DNA of 64,000 nucleotides from Paractinoplanes pyxinae (GCF_026626335.1 NZ_JAPNTZ010000002.1:372001-436000); one strand, 5' to 3'; counted from the first letter of the stretch, positions 26,994 through 36,433 are shown. Numbers and translations: made by a program. Notes: generated by a model not told the origin, from the letters alone.

Positions 26994-27455
26994 GCAGCCA
27001 TCCTAGGGTCGGGGTCCGACACAAACCGGGAGCGACCCGGGTTGGCACTGCCGAAATGCCAGCTCATGGCCACGGTCGGCCGCCCCGGGCGCGAAGGTAC
27101 GGGCCGATTCCGGTGAGCCGGTGGCTGGTGTTTCGCACCTTTTGTCGACGGCGCTGGAATCAAAGCCGCCGATGTTTCCGATCGCGTCTCGAGGGTCCGC
27201 CGGCATGAGGCCAGCGCCGCCGCCCATATCCATCGACGCAGCTCAATAACACTGTGGATCGTCACGCTTAGGGGGTTCCGTCGATTGACGGGCGGTGGCA
27301 CTATGCACTTCGGGTAAACGAGCGATGACCGTCCGAAGTGTGCGGTCGATCTTGTGCCCTGCTCGCGGACGCGGGCGAACGCCTGAACGGGGGGAAGGCG
27401 TGAGTTGTTGGACCCTGCCCAAAATAGGTAGAAGATCTGGTCAGGTCGGCGATCG
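26994..27455. other. Intergenic control region between methylase and NRPS/PKS operon
   Basis: 462 bp between two divergently transcribed units. It must contain promoters for both. TTGACG followed by TATGCA near 27285-27308 and TTGGAC followed by TAGGTA near 27414 were considered, but their spacing is wrong for a standard housekeeping promoter. No coding sequence is convincing in any frame. Confidence 0.5.
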
Positions 27456-28484
27456 ATGACCGGCCAGCAGATCGTGTTAGTCGGTAGTGGACACCTGGCC
27501 CGAGCTGTCGGGCACTCGCTGGCCGCGCTCGCAACCGCGAGCCCGTCGGTGGGGGTGACCATCCTCGCGCGGGACGGTGCCGCGGCGGGGGAGCTGGCGC
27601 TCGCGTGCGCGGCTCGGGCGGCGGTGAGCGGCAGTCCGATCTCGTTCGCTGCTGGGTCGCTGGCCGAGACGGATGCTGTTCTTGAGCGGCTTCGGCCGGC
27701 TGTGCTGCTGTGCTGTGTCTCTGAACAATCACCGTACGAGCGGGTCCTCGCTCCCTCGGCCTGGACCGCGCTGATCGCCGAGGGCGGCTTTGGGATCACG
27801 CTGCCGTTTCAGGCGGCGATCGCGGCTGAGCTGGCCCGCGCAGTGAGCCGGAGCAGCCCGCAGACGTTGTTCGTCAACGGTGCCTTCCCGGATGCGGTGA
27901 ATCCGCTGCTGGCGGCGCTGGGGTTGCCGGTTCTGTGCGGCATCGGGAACGTCTCCACGCTGAACGCCTGCCTGGGCGCTGGGCAGCATAAAAGGTTGAG
28001 GGTTCTCGGCCACCACGTTCACCTGGGGCAGGCGGCCGAAGAGGCGCGCGCGTGGGAGGGCGACCAGGAGCTGGCCGACGTCACGGAACGGCTGGCCGGC
28101 TATCGCGCGCTGCCGCGGGTCGAGCTCAACGGCATCGCCGGGCATGCCGCCGCGCGGCTGGTTCTCGACCTGGCCGCGGGGCGTGAGGTCCGCACCAGCG
28201 TCCCCGGGCCGCTGGGGCTGCCGGGCGGCTACCCGGTCACGATCACCGGCGGGGTCGCCGAACTCGATCTTCCGCCCGGCCTCACCCGGGCCGAGGCGGT
28301 CGCGTGGAACCTGCAGGCCGGCGCCGCGGACGGCGTATCCGTCGTCGACGGCCATGTCCGATACACGCCGGACGCAGCCAAAGTCCTGCCCAGCCGTGCG
28401 GACGGCTGGGCGGTCACCGAACTCGATCAGGTGCGTCACGAGCTTGCCGAGATCCGGCAGCAGCTCAGAAGGACCAAGGAGTAG
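27456..28484 (+). CDS. Rossmann NAD(P)-binding protein of unknown reaction (operon gene 1)
   Basis: 342 residues from the ATG at 27456. The N-terminus has a dinucleotide-binding motif, IVLVGSGHLARAV, and later FVNGAFPDAVNPLLAALGLP and GIGNVSTLNACLGAG. The overall build resembles dehydrogenases of the opine/saccharopine type, but no catalytic signature is clear to me. It is the first gene of the operon and lies 2 bp before the PLP-like gene. A joint role in making an unusual amino acid, by analogy with the SbnA/SbnB pair for 2,3-diaminopropionate, is a guess from gene order only. Confidence 0.6.
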   Translation: MTGQQIVLVGSGHLARAVGHSLAALATASPSVGVTILARDGAAAGELALACAARAAVSGSPISFAAGSLAETDAVLERLRPAVLLCCVSEQSPYERVLAPSAWTALIAEGGFGITLPFQAAIAAELARAVSRSSPQTLFVNGAFPDAVNPLLAALGLPVLCGIGNVSTLNACLGAGQHKRLRVLGHHVHLGQAAEEARAWEGDQELADVTERLAGYRALPRVELNGIAGHAAARLVLDLAAGREVRTSVPGPLGLPGGYPVTITGGVAELDLPPGLTRAEAVAWNLQAGAADGVSVVDGHVRYTPDAAKVLPSRADGWAVTELDQVRHELAEIRQQLRRTKE

Positions 28485-28486
28485 CG

Positions 28487-29845
28487 ATGCTGTCCACCTC
28501 GCCCGTCATCAACTCCCGCAACCTGATCGTCGACTACTACGACCTGATTCCGCAGGCGGTGGCCCGGGTCGGCGCGACCGCGGGTGGGCCGCCGGGGACG
28601 CCCGGGTTCGCGCCGGGCTTCGAATTACCTGAGCTGACGGCCGACGTGTGCGAGTACTTCGCCGCCGCGACGGCCGGCTGGCGGACGCTGGGGGAGTACC
28701 GCGACCACCCGATCCAGTTCCTCGACCTCACCGGCAACCCGGGGACCCGTACCACCAAGACCTTCGCCTCACTGCTGATCGTGGCCCGGGCCGTCGAGCA
28801 CATCCGGCGTACGGGGGAATCGGTCTGCATTTTCACGCCGACCTCGGCCAACAAGGGTGTCGCCCTGCGCGACGCGGTCGGGCGGGCGCTGGCAGCGGGC
28901 CTGGTCGAGCCGCATCAGCTGTCGGTGGTCGTGCTGGCCCCGGCGTCGACCGCGCACAAATTCCGGGTCGACCCCCTTTCCGAGTACGCCGATCTGAACC
29001 CGTTGCTGCGGTTCTCAGCCGGGCCGGCCGAGGGCGTCAAGGCGCTCGGACGCGCCTTCGTCGACGAGTACGCGGCCGAGGCGCACGCCAAGTACGGCCT
29101 GACCCTCTGGTACTCCCTAGACCTCAAGAACTACCTGGTGGCCGACGCCGCGCGGGCCGCGTTCGAGGCGGACGCCTCACCCACTTCGGCCGCCGGGCCG
29201 CGGTGGCACGCGCATGCCGTGTCCAGCGCATTCGGGCTGCTTGGCTACAACCTCGGCCGCGACCTGCTGGAGGCGAGCGGACGGGCCGAGGCGGCCGACC
29301 GGCCGGGATTCCTGCTGATCCAGCACCTCGGCACCCCGGACATGGTGCTCAACCTGCGCAACGGCAGCTTCGACCGGGCCAACCTGCCCACCTACCGGCC
29401 CGACCCGGACGGTGGCTGGGCGCAGCGCGACGACCCGCACTTCCCGCAGGTCACCGACGACCCGGACGAGGTCCTCGACCCGACCTTCTACACCCATCAG
29501 CCGGTCACCTCGCCCGCGATGAACGAGCTGATTCGCACGCATGGCGGGGACGGCATCGTGGTGTCCCGGCGGGAGTGCGTGCGGCGCTACCCCGAGCTGC
29601 GGGAATGGTTCGCGGGCAGCTCGCGGCCGCTGCCGGCCGACCCGGCCGAGCTGCGGGAGTGGTCGATCGTGATGGCGTCGACGGGGGTGCTCGAGGCGAT
29701 CGACCGGGGACTGGTGCCGCCGGGCGTCGAGATCGTGCTGCACGGTTCGGGCGGCTACACCGGCGACGACTACGTCACCGCTGACGCGTACACCGAGGTG
29801 TCCACGGTGGAAGAGATCGCCGCGACCGTCCTGGGCAGCCGCTGA
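28487..29845 (+). CDS. Fold-type-II PLP enzyme-like protein (operon gene 2)
   Basis: 452 residues from the ATG at 28487, with AAGGAG 5 bp upstream. GNPGTRTTKTFASLL at about 82-96 resembles the NPTGSFKDR lysine motif of threonine synthase relatives (K91 as the likely Schiff-base lysine). FTPTSANKGVALRDAV matches the following substrate/phosphate loop (TSGNTGAA type). A Gly-rich LHGSGGYTG near the C-terminus fits the PLP ring site. I think it belongs to the DUF6002 group seen in NRPS clusters, from memory only. It may make or modify the starter amino acid. Confidence 0.55.
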   Translation: MLSTSPVINSRNLIVDYYDLIPQAVARVGATAGGPPGTPGFAPGFELPELTADVCEYFAAATAGWRTLGEYRDHPIQFLDLTGNPGTRTTKTFASLLIVARAVEHIRRTGESVCIFTPTSANKGVALRDAVGRALAAGLVEPHQLSVVVLAPASTAHKFRVDPLSEYADLNPLLRFSAGPAEGVKALGRAFVDEYAAEAHAKYGLTLWYSLDLKNYLVADAARAAFEADASPTSAAGPRWHAHAVSSAFGLLGYNLGRDLLEASGRAEAADRPGFLLIQHLGTPDMVLNLRNGSFDRANLPTYRPDPDGGWAQRDDPHFPQVTDDPDEVLDPTFYTHQPVTSPAMNELIRTHGGDGIVVSRRECVRRYPELREWFAGSSRPLPADPAELREWSIVMASTGVLEAIDRGLVPPGVEIVLHGSGGYTGDDYVTADAYTEVSTVEEIAATVLGSR

Positions 29846-31632
29846 TGGACGGCGACACCATTCCCGAGGCGTTCGCCGCGCAGGTGCGGCGCACGCCCGA
29901 CCACCCGGCGGTGATCGCCGACGACCACCAACTGACCTACCGCGAGCTGGCGGCCGCCGCCGGCACCGCGGCCGCCAACATCCCAGGTGAGAGCGGTCAG
30001 GTCGCGCTGCTGTGCCGGCACGGCGCGAGCACGGTCGTCGCCCTGCTGGCCGTGCTCACCGCGGGCCGTGCGTACGTGCCTCTCGACCCGACCTTCCCGG
30101 TGCGGCGGCTGGCCGCCATCCTGGCCGACAGCGACGCGGACGTTCTGCTGACCGACGCCGAGAACGCCGGACTGGCGGCCGAGCTGGCGCGACCGGGCAT
30201 GAGCATCGTCGAGGTGACGACAACCGGCGGCAACGCCGAGCTCGCCACCACGGCCCGGCCGGACGACCCCGCCTATCTGCTCTACACCTCGGGGTCGACC
30301 GGCACCCCCAAGGGCGTGGTGCAGAGCCACCGCAACGTGCTGACCAGCGTCGGCCTCCACATTCGCAACTTCGCCCTCACCCCGGCCGACCGCACCAGCG
30401 TGCTCACCTCGTTCGGCTACGACATGGCGGTCACCGACCTGTTCTCCGCCCTGCTCTCGGGCGCCGCCGCCGTCCCGGTCGACATCCGCCGCACCGGGCT
30501 GAGCCACCTGGCCCGGACGCTGGCCGACCGCGGCGTCACCGTCTATCACTCGACGCCAACCGTCTACCGCTATCTGTGCGCCGGCCTCGGCCCGGACGGC
30601 CGGCTGCCGAGCATCCGAGCCGTGCTGCTCGGCGGCGAAGAGGTGATCCGCCACGACGTCGAGCTGGCGCGGCGGCACTTCGGCCCGGCGGCGCTGTTCG
30701 TCAACGGCTACGGCACCACCGAGATCAGCTTCGCCACCCAGTACCACCTGCCGGCCGACGCGCCCGAGACCCCGGCCGTGGTCCCGGTCGGGCATCCGCT
30801 GGACGGTGTCGAGATCCTGCTGACCGACGAACCGGTCGGCGAGGTGGTGGTGCGCGCTAACCATGTTGCGCTCGGCTACTGGCGCCGGCCCGAACTCACT
30901 GCCGAACGCTTCGGTGTGCACGACGGAGTGCGTACGTACCGGACCGGAGATCTGGCGAAGCGCCTGCCGGACGGGCGACTGGTCTTCCTGGGCCGGGCCG
31001 ACCGGCTGGTCAAGATCCGCGGTCACCGGGTCGAGCTGGGCGAGGTCGAGGCGGTGCTGGCCGCGTCGCCGGGCGTCGGGCAGGCCGCCGTCGTCCCTCA
31101 CCGTCGAACATCCGGCGCTGTCGTCGGAGACCTGGAAATTATTGGGTACGTCGTACCGGCATCCGGCACCGCCTGTGATCCCACCGTCCTGCGGGCCGGA
31201 CTGGCCCTCGAGCTCCCGGAGTTCATGGTGCCCCGGGCCGTGGTGATCACCGACGCGTTGCCGATGGGCGCCACCGGCAAGCTCGACGCCGCCGCGCTCA
31301 GGCCGCCGGCCGTCGACGACGCCGAGCCCGACCCGCTCGAGGCGGTGATCGCGGCCGGCTGGTGCGAGGTGCTCGGCCTGCCCCGGGTCGGCCGCGAGAC
31401 CACCTTCGCCGAGCTGGGCGGCCACTCCCTGCTGATGGCGCTGGTACAGCAGAGCCTGGAGACCCGGCTGAAGCGGCGCATCCCGCTGGTCTGGATGTTC
31501 GAGTTCCCCACCGTCGCCGGCCTGGCCAGCTGTCTGCGGGCCGGTGAGCCGTCCGAACCAGACGGTGCTCTGGTCCGCGCGGCCGGTCGCATGCATCGGC
31601 GGAACCGGGCTCGCTCGGGGAGGGCGGAGTGA
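29845..31632 (+). CDS. Free-standing NRPS A-PCP didomain (loading enzyme)
   Basis: 595 residues; its ATG overlaps the previous stop (TGATG). The adenylation domain (about 1-495) has [13 protein letters not shown], the YGTTE motif, YRTGDLAKR and ATGKLD. The carrier domain has the phosphopantetheine Ser at about 528 in LGGHSLL. By eye the pocket residues are D, M, T, H, L, G, G, F, A, K (positions 235, 236, 239, 278, 299, 301, 322, 330, 331, 517 in GrsA numbering). This matches no code I know, so the substrate is probably unusual. The YDMAV variant of the A4 motif is also atypical. There is no condensation domain, so it probably starts the chain. Confidence 0.88.
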   Translation: MDGDTIPEAFAAQVRRTPDHPAVIADDHQLTYRELAAAAGTAAANIPGESGQVALLCRHGASTVVALLAVLTAGRAYVPLDPTFPVRRLAAILADSDADVLLTDAENAGLAAELARPGMSIVEVTTTGGNAELATTARPDDPAYLLYTSGSTGTPKGVVQSHRNVLTSVGLHIRNFALTPADRTSVLTSFGYDMAVTDLFSALLSGAAAVPVDIRRTGLSHLARTLADRGVTVYHSTPTVYRYLCAGLGPDGRLPSIRAVLLGGEEVIRHDVELARRHFGPAALFVNGYGTTEISFATQYHLPADAPETPAVVPVGHPLDGVEILLTDEPVGEVVVRANHVALGYWRRPELTAERFGVHDGVRTYRTGDLAKRLPDGRLVFLGRADRLVKIRGHRVELGEVEAVLAASPGVGQAAVVPHRRTSGAVVGDLEIIGYVVPASGTACDPTVLRAGLALELPEFMVPRAVVITDALPMGATGKLDAAALRPPAVDDAEPDPLEAVIAAGWCEVLGLPRVGRETTFAELGGHSLLMALVQQSLETRLKRRIPLVWMFEFPTVAGLASCLRAGEPSEPDGALVRAAGRMHRRNRARSGRAE

Positions 31633-33275
31633 TGGACGACGACCGGATAGCCATCGTCGGGCTGGCCTGCCGGGTGCCCGGCGCCGACGGTCCCACCGAG
31701 TTCTGGGCCAACCTGATCGGCGGCGTCGACGCGATCCAGCGGTCCGAGCAGACCGACGAGTCCTTCGTGCCCGCGTTCGGGCGGCTGGACGACCTGGCCG
31801 GCTTCGACGCGCCCCTGTTCGGCTACACCCCCGACGTCGCCGCGCTGCTCGATCCGCAGCACCGGCTCTTCCTCGAGGTGGCGTGGTCGGCGCTGGAGGA
31901 CGGCGGGTACGGGCGGACCGATCCGGAGGTGCAGGTCGGTGTGTTCGCGGGCTGCGGGGCCAACCGCTATCTGCGGCATCACCTGCTTGGCAACCCCGCG
32001 TTGCGTCCGTCCGGCGGGTTGATGGAGGACTGGGACGACCTGCTGGCCGGGAGCACCTGCGACTATCTGCCCACCCGGGCGGCGTACGCGCTGGGCCTGA
32101 CCGGACCGGCGGTGGCCGTGCAAACCGCCTGCTCGTCGTCGCTGGTGTCGGTCTGCCAGGCGGCGCAGAGCCTGCTCGACTTCCGGTGCGACCTGGCCCT
32201 GGCCGGCGGGGCCGCGGTGGTTTCGACCCGGCAGGCCGGCTATCGCTACCGTCCGGGCGGCACCCTGGCCGCCGATGGGGTCTGCCGCCCGTACGACGGC
32301 TCGGCCACCGGCCAGGTTTTCGGCAATGGGGCCGGGGCGGTGCTGCTCAAGCGGCTGGCCGATGCGATCGAGGACGACGACCACATCTACGGCGTCCTGG
32401 CCGGGTGGGCCGTGAACAACGACGGCGCCGAGCGGGCCGGCTTCACCGCGCCTGGCGTCACCGGTCAGGCGTCGGTGGTCGCCGAGGCACTGGGCGCAGC
32501 CGATTGGCCGGCGGGCACCGTCGGCTTCGTCGAGGGCCACGGCAGCGGTACGGCGATCGGCGACGCCCTCGAGATCGAGGCGCTGACCCGGGCCTTCCGC
32601 ATGTCGACCGACGAGACCGGGCAGTGCGTCCTGGGCTCGGTGAAGTCCGGGATCGGCAACCTCGACGCCGCGGCCGGGGTGGTCGGCCTGATCAAGACGG
32701 TGCTCGCGGTGCGGCACGGGGTGATTCCGGGGACGCTGCACTTCGAGCAACCGCACCCGGACGTCGACCTGGCGGCGACCCCGTTCGTGGTGACCGCCAC
32801 CGAACAGAAGTGGTCCGGGCCGCGGCGGGCCGGGGTCAGCTCGTTCGGCCAGGGCGGGACGAACGCGCACGTGCTGGTGGAAGAGCCGCCACCTCGCGCG
32901 GCCGGGGACGGCGACGAGCCATGGGTGTTGCTGCCGTTGAGCGCGGGCTCGCCGGTCGCGTTGCGGCGGCTGGCCGCACGGCTGGCCGACCACCTCGACA
33001 CCACCGACTGCTCGCCGGTCGACGCGGCCTACACCCTGGCGGCCGGTCGGCGGCGATTGTCCTACCGGGCCGCGGTGGTGGCTCGCGACCGATACGAGGC
33101 GATAGCCGCCTTGCGGTCGGAGCGATTCCAGAGTCCGGAACAGGCGCCGGAAGCGGTGAAAGACGCCGCTGCCGCATGGATGCGCGGCGGCGAGGTGACG
33201 CCGGCCGCCGGACGGCGGGTGCCGTTGCCGGCCTATCCGTTCGAGCGCGTACGGCACTGGATCGAGCCGGCATGA
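31629..33275 (+). CDS. Stand-alone AT-less ketosynthase with Cys-His-Asn active site
   Basis: 548 residues; the start overlaps the A-PCP stop (ATGATG). The ketosynthase fold is clear. The nucleophile C168 is in TACSSS, and the first His, H304, is in GHGSGT. The second His, normally in KSNIGHLE, is Asn 344 (KSGIGNLD). Downstream the usual KS-AT linker runs straight into a post-AT linker (LPAYPFERVRHWIEP), as if an AT domain had been deleted. With Asn in place of the second His it resembles the KAS III triad and may transfer or condense without normal decarboxylation, or be non-elongating. Confidence 0.88.
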   Translation: MMDDDRIAIVGLACRVPGADGPTEFWANLIGGVDAIQRSEQTDESFVPAFGRLDDLAGFDAPLFGYTPDVAALLDPQHRLFLEVAWSALEDGGYGRTDPEVQVGVFAGCGANRYLRHHLLGNPALRPSGGLMEDWDDLLAGSTCDYLPTRAAYALGLTGPAVAVQTACSSSLVSVCQAAQSLLDFRCDLALAGGAAVVSTRQAGYRYRPGGTLAADGVCRPYDGSATGQVFGNGAGAVLLKRLADAIEDDDHIYGVLAGWAVNNDGAERAGFTAPGVTGQASVVAEALGAADWPAGTVGFVEGHGSGTAIGDALEIEALTRAFRMSTDETGQCVLGSVKSGIGNLDAAAGVVGLIKTVLAVRHGVIPGTLHFEQPHPDVDLAATPFVVTATEQKWSGPRRAGVSSFGQGGTNAHVLVEEPPPRAAGDGDEPWVLLPLSAGSPVALRRLAARLADHLDTTDCSPVDAAYTLAAGRRRLSYRAAVVARDRYEAIAALRSERFQSPEQAPEAVKDAAAAWMRGGEVTPAAGRRVPLPAYPFERVRHWIEPA

Positions 33276-36200
33276 GCGGCGCCTCGTGGTTCCTCGACCT
33301 GCGCGCCCCGTCCGGTGCGGCGCCGCTGCTGATCTGCCTGCCCCCGGCCGGTGCCGGCCCGAGCAGCTTCCGCGGCTGGCCCCCGGCCCTGCCGCCCGCT
33401 CTGGGCGTGACCGTGTTGGCTCTGCCCGGTCGCGAAGCCCGGATCACCGAGCCGCCCCAGTTCACTTCGGACGACGTGGTCGAGGCCATCCGTGCGAAGG
33501 TCGACGGGCCCTTCGCGCTGTACGGGCACAGCATGGGCGGCCTGCTGGCGTTTGAGGTGACGCGGGCGCTGCGCTCAAGAAACGACCCGCTGCCGGAGAA
33601 GGTCTATCTGGGCGGGACCCGGCCGCCGCTGGCGCCCAAGGGCGTGGCCGCGATCGCCGGTCTGCCCGACGACGCGTTCCTGGCCCGGCTGGCTGCCCTG
33701 GGTGGGCTGCCGCAAGGCGTGCTCGACGTGCCTGAGCTGCTGGAACTGGTGCTCCCGGCGTTGCGGTCGGACTTCGACTGGCTGAACGCCCACGTCCACG
33801 AGCAGGGGGAGCCGCTACCGGTCCCGCTGGTCTGCCTGGCCGGCGACAGCGACCGGGAGGCCGGGGCAGAGATCATGGGCGGCTGGGCCGAGCACACCAC
33901 CGCCGGCTGCACCGTCCACACCATCCACGGCGGCCACCTGTTCCTCACCGACGCCGCTGAAGAGGCCGCCTCGGTGGTTGGCGCCGACCTGCTCGGGCCC
34001 GCCGACAGCCTCTCGCACGCCAAAGAGAAGCCGGCAAAGGGTCTTCCGCACGCCAAAGAAGAGCCGGCCAAAGAAGTCCCGGCTGAAGAAAAGCCGGCTG
34101 AAGAGAAGCCGGCGAAGGGCCCGCACGCCGCAAGGGAGTCGGCGATAGGCCCTCCTCTGGGGGACAGCGGGTGGCGGGTGTGGCCGGAGGCGGTGCTCCG
34201 CGCGGCCGGCTTCCCGGCCGACGGGGTGCTGCGGCTGACCGCGCCCGCCCTGGCCGCCGCGGCCGACGCGCACCTCGACGGCGACCTCACCGAGGCCGAG
34301 CTGCTGCCGATCCTGACCGCCGCGGTCGCCGAGACCAGCAAGGTGGTCTACGACCTGGCCGGCGATCCGGCCTTCCGCGAGGCGGTCACCTGGCAGAACC
34401 TCAACGCCCTGACCGCCCTGGACGCGGTGCGCCGCGGCGGACCGGACGAGCGCAGCCACGACAAGCGCCGCGCCCGCGAGCACACCATCGGCCGCTACTG
34501 GCAGCGCTACACGGCCAAGAACGACACCATCGGCTTCTTCGGCCCGATCTGCTGGGCCACGCTGACTGATCAGAACCCGACCACGCTCGTGCCCGGGCCG
34601 GCCCTGACGCGACGCCGGATGGTCAGCTTCGAGTGGCGGGCGCTGGCCGCGTTCGGCGACCGGCTCGCCGCGGATCCGGAGATCCGTCGCCTGCTTCCGG
34701 CCGGGCTGCATGCCTCGTACACCCTGACCCCTGACCGCCGGGTGATCCGCCCGGCCACGGCTCCGGTCACGCTCGGTGCGGCCGAGGCCGCGGTCGTGTC
34801 CCGGCTCGACGGTCGTACCCCGGTCGCCGAGATCGCCGAGAAGCTGGTCGCGCAGGAGCCGGCGTTCCGCACGGTCGATTCCGTCTATCTGCTGCTCGAC
34901 CGGCTGGTCGAGCGCGGCCTGATCTGGTGGGGCGTCGACCTGCCGATGTCCTCGGCCGCCGAGGACCACCTGCGGAAGGTGATCAACGGAATCGAAGCCG
35001 CCGAAGCGGACCTGGGCCGGCTCACCGCGGGCCGGGACGAGGTCGCGGCGGCGGCCGGTGACCCCGATCGGCTGTACGAGTCGTTGCGGGCGCTGCATGC
35101 GACTTTCACCGAGCTGACCGGCGCGCCGGCCGTGCACCGGGGCGGCGAGACCTATGCCGGCCGTGCGGTTTGTTACGAGGACACCGTACGAGACCTCGAC
35201 GTGGCCCTCGGGCCGGCCGTGCTGGATGCGGTGGCCGCTCCGCTCGCTGTGCTGCTGCAGGCGGCTCGCTGGCTGACCGTGGCCATCGCCGACGCGTACG
35301 GGGAAGCCTTCGGCCGCCTGTACGAGGAGCTGGCGGCCGACGGACCGGTGAGCTTCACCGACTTCTGGTATCTGGCCCAGGGCCCGTTGTTCGGCTCGGG
35401 CGAGAAGCCGATCGACGCGGTGTCGGCCGACTTCGCCGCCCGGTTCGCCGAGCTGACCGGGCTGGGAAGCACTTCACCCGGCACCAAGCTGATCGAACTT
35501 TCCGCCGCCGAGCTGGCCACGCGGGTCGAGAAGCTGTTCCCGGCCACGCGACCCGGCTGGTCGGCCGGCCGCATCCACAGCCCCGACCTGCAGATCTGCG
35601 CGGGCAGCGCCGACGAGATCGATCGCGGCGAGGCCCTGACGGTGCTGGGCGAGATGCACACGGCGTGGTCCACACTCGACAACTCGGTGTTCGCGTCGGG
35701 CCACGACGACCCGGGCCGGCTGGCCGAGCAGCTCGCGGCCGACCTCGGCCCCGGGCGGATCCGGTTGCTGTTCCCGCCGACCATGCCCCGGCACACCGCC
35801 CGGGTGACGTTCGCGCTCCAGCACCGTACGGACGTCCAGCTCGCCTTCACGGCCGCCCCCGGCACCACCCCTTCGTGCGTACCGGTCACCGCCCTGCGCA
35901 TCCGCCCGGACGGTCCGGGCCTGGTGGTGGAGGGCGACGGCCTCGGTCCCTGGCCGGTTCTGGAGGTGTTCAGCGAGTTGTTGTCGATGCACGCGGCCGA
36001 CGCGTTCAAGCTGGCCAGCACCCGGCCGCACACGCCTCGCACGGTCATCGACCGGCTGGTGGCGGTGCGCGAGACGTGGCGGACGACCGTCGACGAGTCC
36101 GGCTTGGCCGCGGCGACCGGCAACCTCGGCCGCTACCTCGCCGTACGGCGTTGGCGGGCCGCTCTCGGCCTGCCGGAGCAGGTCTACGTCAAGGTTTCCA

Positions 36201-36433
36201 CCGAGACCAAGCCGTTCTACGCCGATCTGTCGAGCCCGCTGTTCGCCTCGTCGCTGTGCGCGATGGCCCGGTCGGCCCGGCAGCAGGCCGGCGAAGGCGC
36301 GTATCTGGTGGTCAGCGAGGCCCTGCCCGGTCCCGAGCAGGCCTGGGTGCCCGACCGGCAGGGCCGCCGCTACCAGTCCGAACTGCGCATCCAGGTGGTC
36401 GATCCGGCCCGCCCGTACGGAGGTCCGAAATGA
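33272..36433 (+). CDS. Type II thioesterase fused to a lantibiotic-dehydratase (LanB) glutamylation-type domain
   Basis: 1053 residues from the ATG at 33272, overlapping the KS stop. Residues 1-240 are a type II thioesterase: S87 in GHSMGG, an Asp in GDSD (about 191-194) and H222 in HGGHLF. Residues about 246-290 are a charged linker of PAKE/PAEEK repeats. Residues about 300-1053 match the N-terminal LanB domain: TSKVVYDLAGDP, RYTAKNDTIGFFGP at about 412-425, and the characteristic end KPFYADLSSPLF, then DRQGRRYQSEL. The family transfers glutamate or other residues from aminoacyl-tRNA. The glutamate-elimination (SpaB_C-like) domain is absent. There is no LanC or precursor peptide nearby. It may add an amino acid to a carrier-bound chain by PEARL-like chemistry (inference). 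Confidence 0.85.
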   Translation: MSGASWFLDLRAPSGAAPLLICLPPAGAGPSSFRGWPPALPPALGVTVLALPGREARITEPPQFTSDDVVEAIRAKVDGPFALYGHSMGGLLAFEVTRALRSRNDPLPEKVYLGGTRPPLAPKGVAAIAGLPDDAFLARLAALGGLPQGVLDVPELLELVLPALRSDFDWLNAHVHEQGEPLPVPLVCLAGDSDREAGAEIMGGWAEHTTAGCTVHTIHGGHLFLTDAAEEAASVVGADLLGPADSLSHAKEKPAKGLPHAKEEPAKEVPAEEKPAEEKPAKGPHAARESAIGPPLGDSGWRVWPEAVLRAAGFPADGVLRLTAPALAAAADAHLDGDLTEAELLPILTAAVAETSKVVYDLAGDPAFREAVTWQNLNALTALDAVRRGGPDERSHDKRRAREHTIGRYWQRYTAKNDTIGFFGPICWATLTDQNPTTLVPGPALTRRRMVSFEWRALAAFGDRLAADPEIRRLLPAGLHASYTLTPDRRVIRPATAPVTLGAAEAAVVSRLDGRTPVAEIAEKLVAQEPAFRTVDSVYLLLDRLVERGLIWWGVDLPMSSAAEDHLRKVINGIEAAEADLGRLTAGRDEVAAAAGDPDRLYESLRALHATFTELTGAPAVHRGGETYAGRAVCYEDTVRDLDVALGPAVLDAVAAPLAVLLQAARWLTVAIADAYGEAFGRLYEELAADGPVSFTDFWYLAQGPLFGSGEKPIDAVSADFAARFAELTGLGSTSPGTKLIELSAAELATRVEKLFPATRPGWSAGRIHSPDLQICAGSADEIDRGEALTVLGEMHTAWSTLDNSVFASGHDDPGRLAEQLAADLGPGRIRLLFPPTMPRHTARVTFALQHRTDVQLAFTAAPGTTPSCVPVTALRIRPDGPGLVVEGDGLGPWPVLEVFSELLSMHAADAFKLASTRPHTPRTVIDRLVAVRETWRTTVDESGLAAATGNLGRYLAVRRWRAALGLPEQVYVKVSTETKPFYADLSSPLFASSLCAMARSARQQAGEGAYLVVSEALPGPEQAWVPDRQGRRYQSELRIQVVDPARPYGGPK

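Noticed and set aside
27285..27425. Sigma70-type promoter for the biosynthetic operon
   Set aside because: Candidate -35 and -10 like hexamers have only 11-12 bp spacing; not defensible without transcript data.
29770..33257. Long minus-strand open frames opposite the A-PCP and KS genes
   Set aside because: Shadow frames of high-GC coding sequence; every NRPS/PKS motif is on the plus strand.
33272..36433. A lanthipeptide biosynthesis cluster
   Set aside because: Only a LanB N-terminal-type domain is present; there is no LanC, precursor peptide, leader protease or elimination domain, and the context is NRPS/PKS.
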